From: Anodontia alba
Lineage: Eukaryota; Mollusca; Bivalvia; Lucinida; Lucinidae
DNA: 64,000 bases
NCBI GenBank assembly: GCA_964016985.1
Contig: OZ024837.1
Location: forward strand, 37,082,591 to 37,146,590
Direction of reading: 5' to 3'
In this document: positions 63,119 to 64,000 of the stretch, in pieces
How the letters are laid out: each line of letters starts with the position of its first letter
How positions within the stretch are numbered: position 1 is the stretch's first letter
Made by a program: the position numbers and the translations under genes
The notes under the pieces: model-generated
Database searches by the model: none
Told to the model about the DNA's origin: nothing
What the model saw: only the letters and a program-made list of their open reading frames with translations

Positions 63119-63179
63119 CTGCAAAAGAAATCACACAACGTCTAAAACAAAAGCTGTAATACAAAGACTTTGTCATGGA

Positions 63180-63328
63180 GGGGTATTTGGTGATCATGCT
63201 CAGATAATTTTTTTAATTCCACAATAAAATGATACGTTGTGGAGCTCATTAGAGGCACCTCAGTGAGATGCTTCTTATTAGTACCCACAACATATGTTTT
63301 CTTTAAGAAATAAGAAATATATTTATCT
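63180..63328. mobile_element. Foldback FB-A copy, 62 bp upstream of exon 1's acceptor
   Basis: GGTGATCATGCTCAGATAAT, TTGTGGAGCTCATTAGAGGC, return TTATTAGTACCCACAACATA. Confidence 0.7.
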
Positions 63329-63565
63329 GGGCCCAGTTGTTCAAAGCATCAATAGCTTAACGAGCTTGTTAGTGGCCGAAATATTAACTGTTCTAGTAAG
63401 TACAATATCTAGTTCACAGGTCTGAATAAATGTAAGTAGCTTTTGAAAATTCAAAAGCGTCTCACATTTTTTCAGCAAAAATATTAATGTATATGCCATA
63501 TTTAATGATCAAAGTTTTAACGATATTTTAACTAATGACATCATTAGATTTGAACAACTGGGCTC
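63329..63565. mobile_element. MITE family F copy
   Basis: GGGCCCAGTTGTTCAAAGCA and TTTGAACAACTGGGC ends; centre AAGTAGCTTTTGAAAATTCA with inverse. Confidence 0.8.
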
Positions 63566-63639
63566 GGACTGACATTCCGCATCTCCAACACTTTTCCATG
63601 CATTTATTCTACAGATCTCTGCACAATTAAAAATGTGTT

Positions 63640-64000
63640 TGTAAAACACTTCATATGTCTCCATCTATATGCTGTCCACATATGCAATGCCAAAGTTTGA
63701 AAGGTGTATAGCTCTGACAAGATTAATCTGATTTTTTTCTGAAGTTAATCAGGTAATCTTCTCATCATCTCCAATAAGCTCACTAAGGTCCTAGCTCAAA
63801 CAGTTTTTGAGATAGTTTGCTAACAATATTTCATTATGTCCCATATGCACAAGTGGAAAAAGGGATATAACTCTATAACTGCAAGGTCAATGGTAAAAAG
63901 AAAAAATCTGATCTGCTTATTTTATATTCCATATATAAAATTTCAAGATCCTAGCTCTAACCATTCACGACCACATGCTAAGTGTGACAAATGGACAGAT
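63640..64000 (+). repeat. Tandem module T7, running off the right edge
   Basis: AAAAAGGGATATAACTCTAT box, AAAATTTCAAGATCCTAGCT-like pieces twice, and TGACAAATGGACAGAT at the edge, as expected of a module terminus. Confidence 0.6.

Overview
This window looks like genomic DNA from an animal, most probably a bivalve mollusc such as a venerid-type clam. The reasons are: AT-rich sequence, small exons (50-251 bp) with GT/AG borders split by long introns, tRNA-headed SINEs with clean target-site duplications, non-LTR retrotransposon fragments, and very dense short palindromic (foldback) elements. Several tandem modules end in GACGGAC-type runs and a G-rich hairpin, which I associate with bivalve genomes. 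The species is inference. No prokaryotic operon, phage or CRISPR is present.

One host gene dominates. Nineteen exons on the minus strand (63118 down to 12971) splice into one uninterrupted frame of 641 codons plus one base, and every exon phase fits the next. The product is a WD40-repeat protein (blades such as LFLTAGRDGYVKIW and LFSSSHDGTVRLW) followed by a charged helical segment. It most resembles the large WDR87/WDR97-type proteins, from memory of the family and without a search. The first exons lie right of 64000 and the last ones left of 12971 or outside the window, so the gene is partial at both ends.

Region by region: 1-9400 holds four families of long-unit tandem modules. 9400-12970 holds tandem-module remnants, foldbacks, TIR elements and SINE pieces. 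12971-16316 has exons 19-17. 16317-28314 is a 12 kb intron with a 1.06 kb inverted duplication, a 173-bp perfect tandem duplication and many MITEs. 28315-45116 has exons 16-8 separated by foldbacks, SINEs, two LINE 3' ends and an 18-copy 47-bp minisatellite. 45117-57592 has exons 7-3 with more modules. 57593-61522 is a degenerate 15-bp satellite, a pair of head-to-head tRNA-Gln-like sequences and a LINE endonuclease fragment. 61523-64000 has exons 2 and 1.

The most unusual material is the repeat layer. (a) Several foldback families with different ends share one short core next to the hairpin loop. (b) TTAA-flanked MITE families with different termini share one palindromic centre. (c) Elements sit directly on splice signals: the donor after exon 14 uses an element's TA target duplication, and a TTAA element supplies a branch-point match before exon 8. 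(d) Unrelated tandem modules share one plan: a GGGANATAACTC-like box, GTTATGG, GACGGAC and a terminal G5-ATAA hairpin. About 25 near-perfect hairpins would be transcribed inside this one pre-mRNA.
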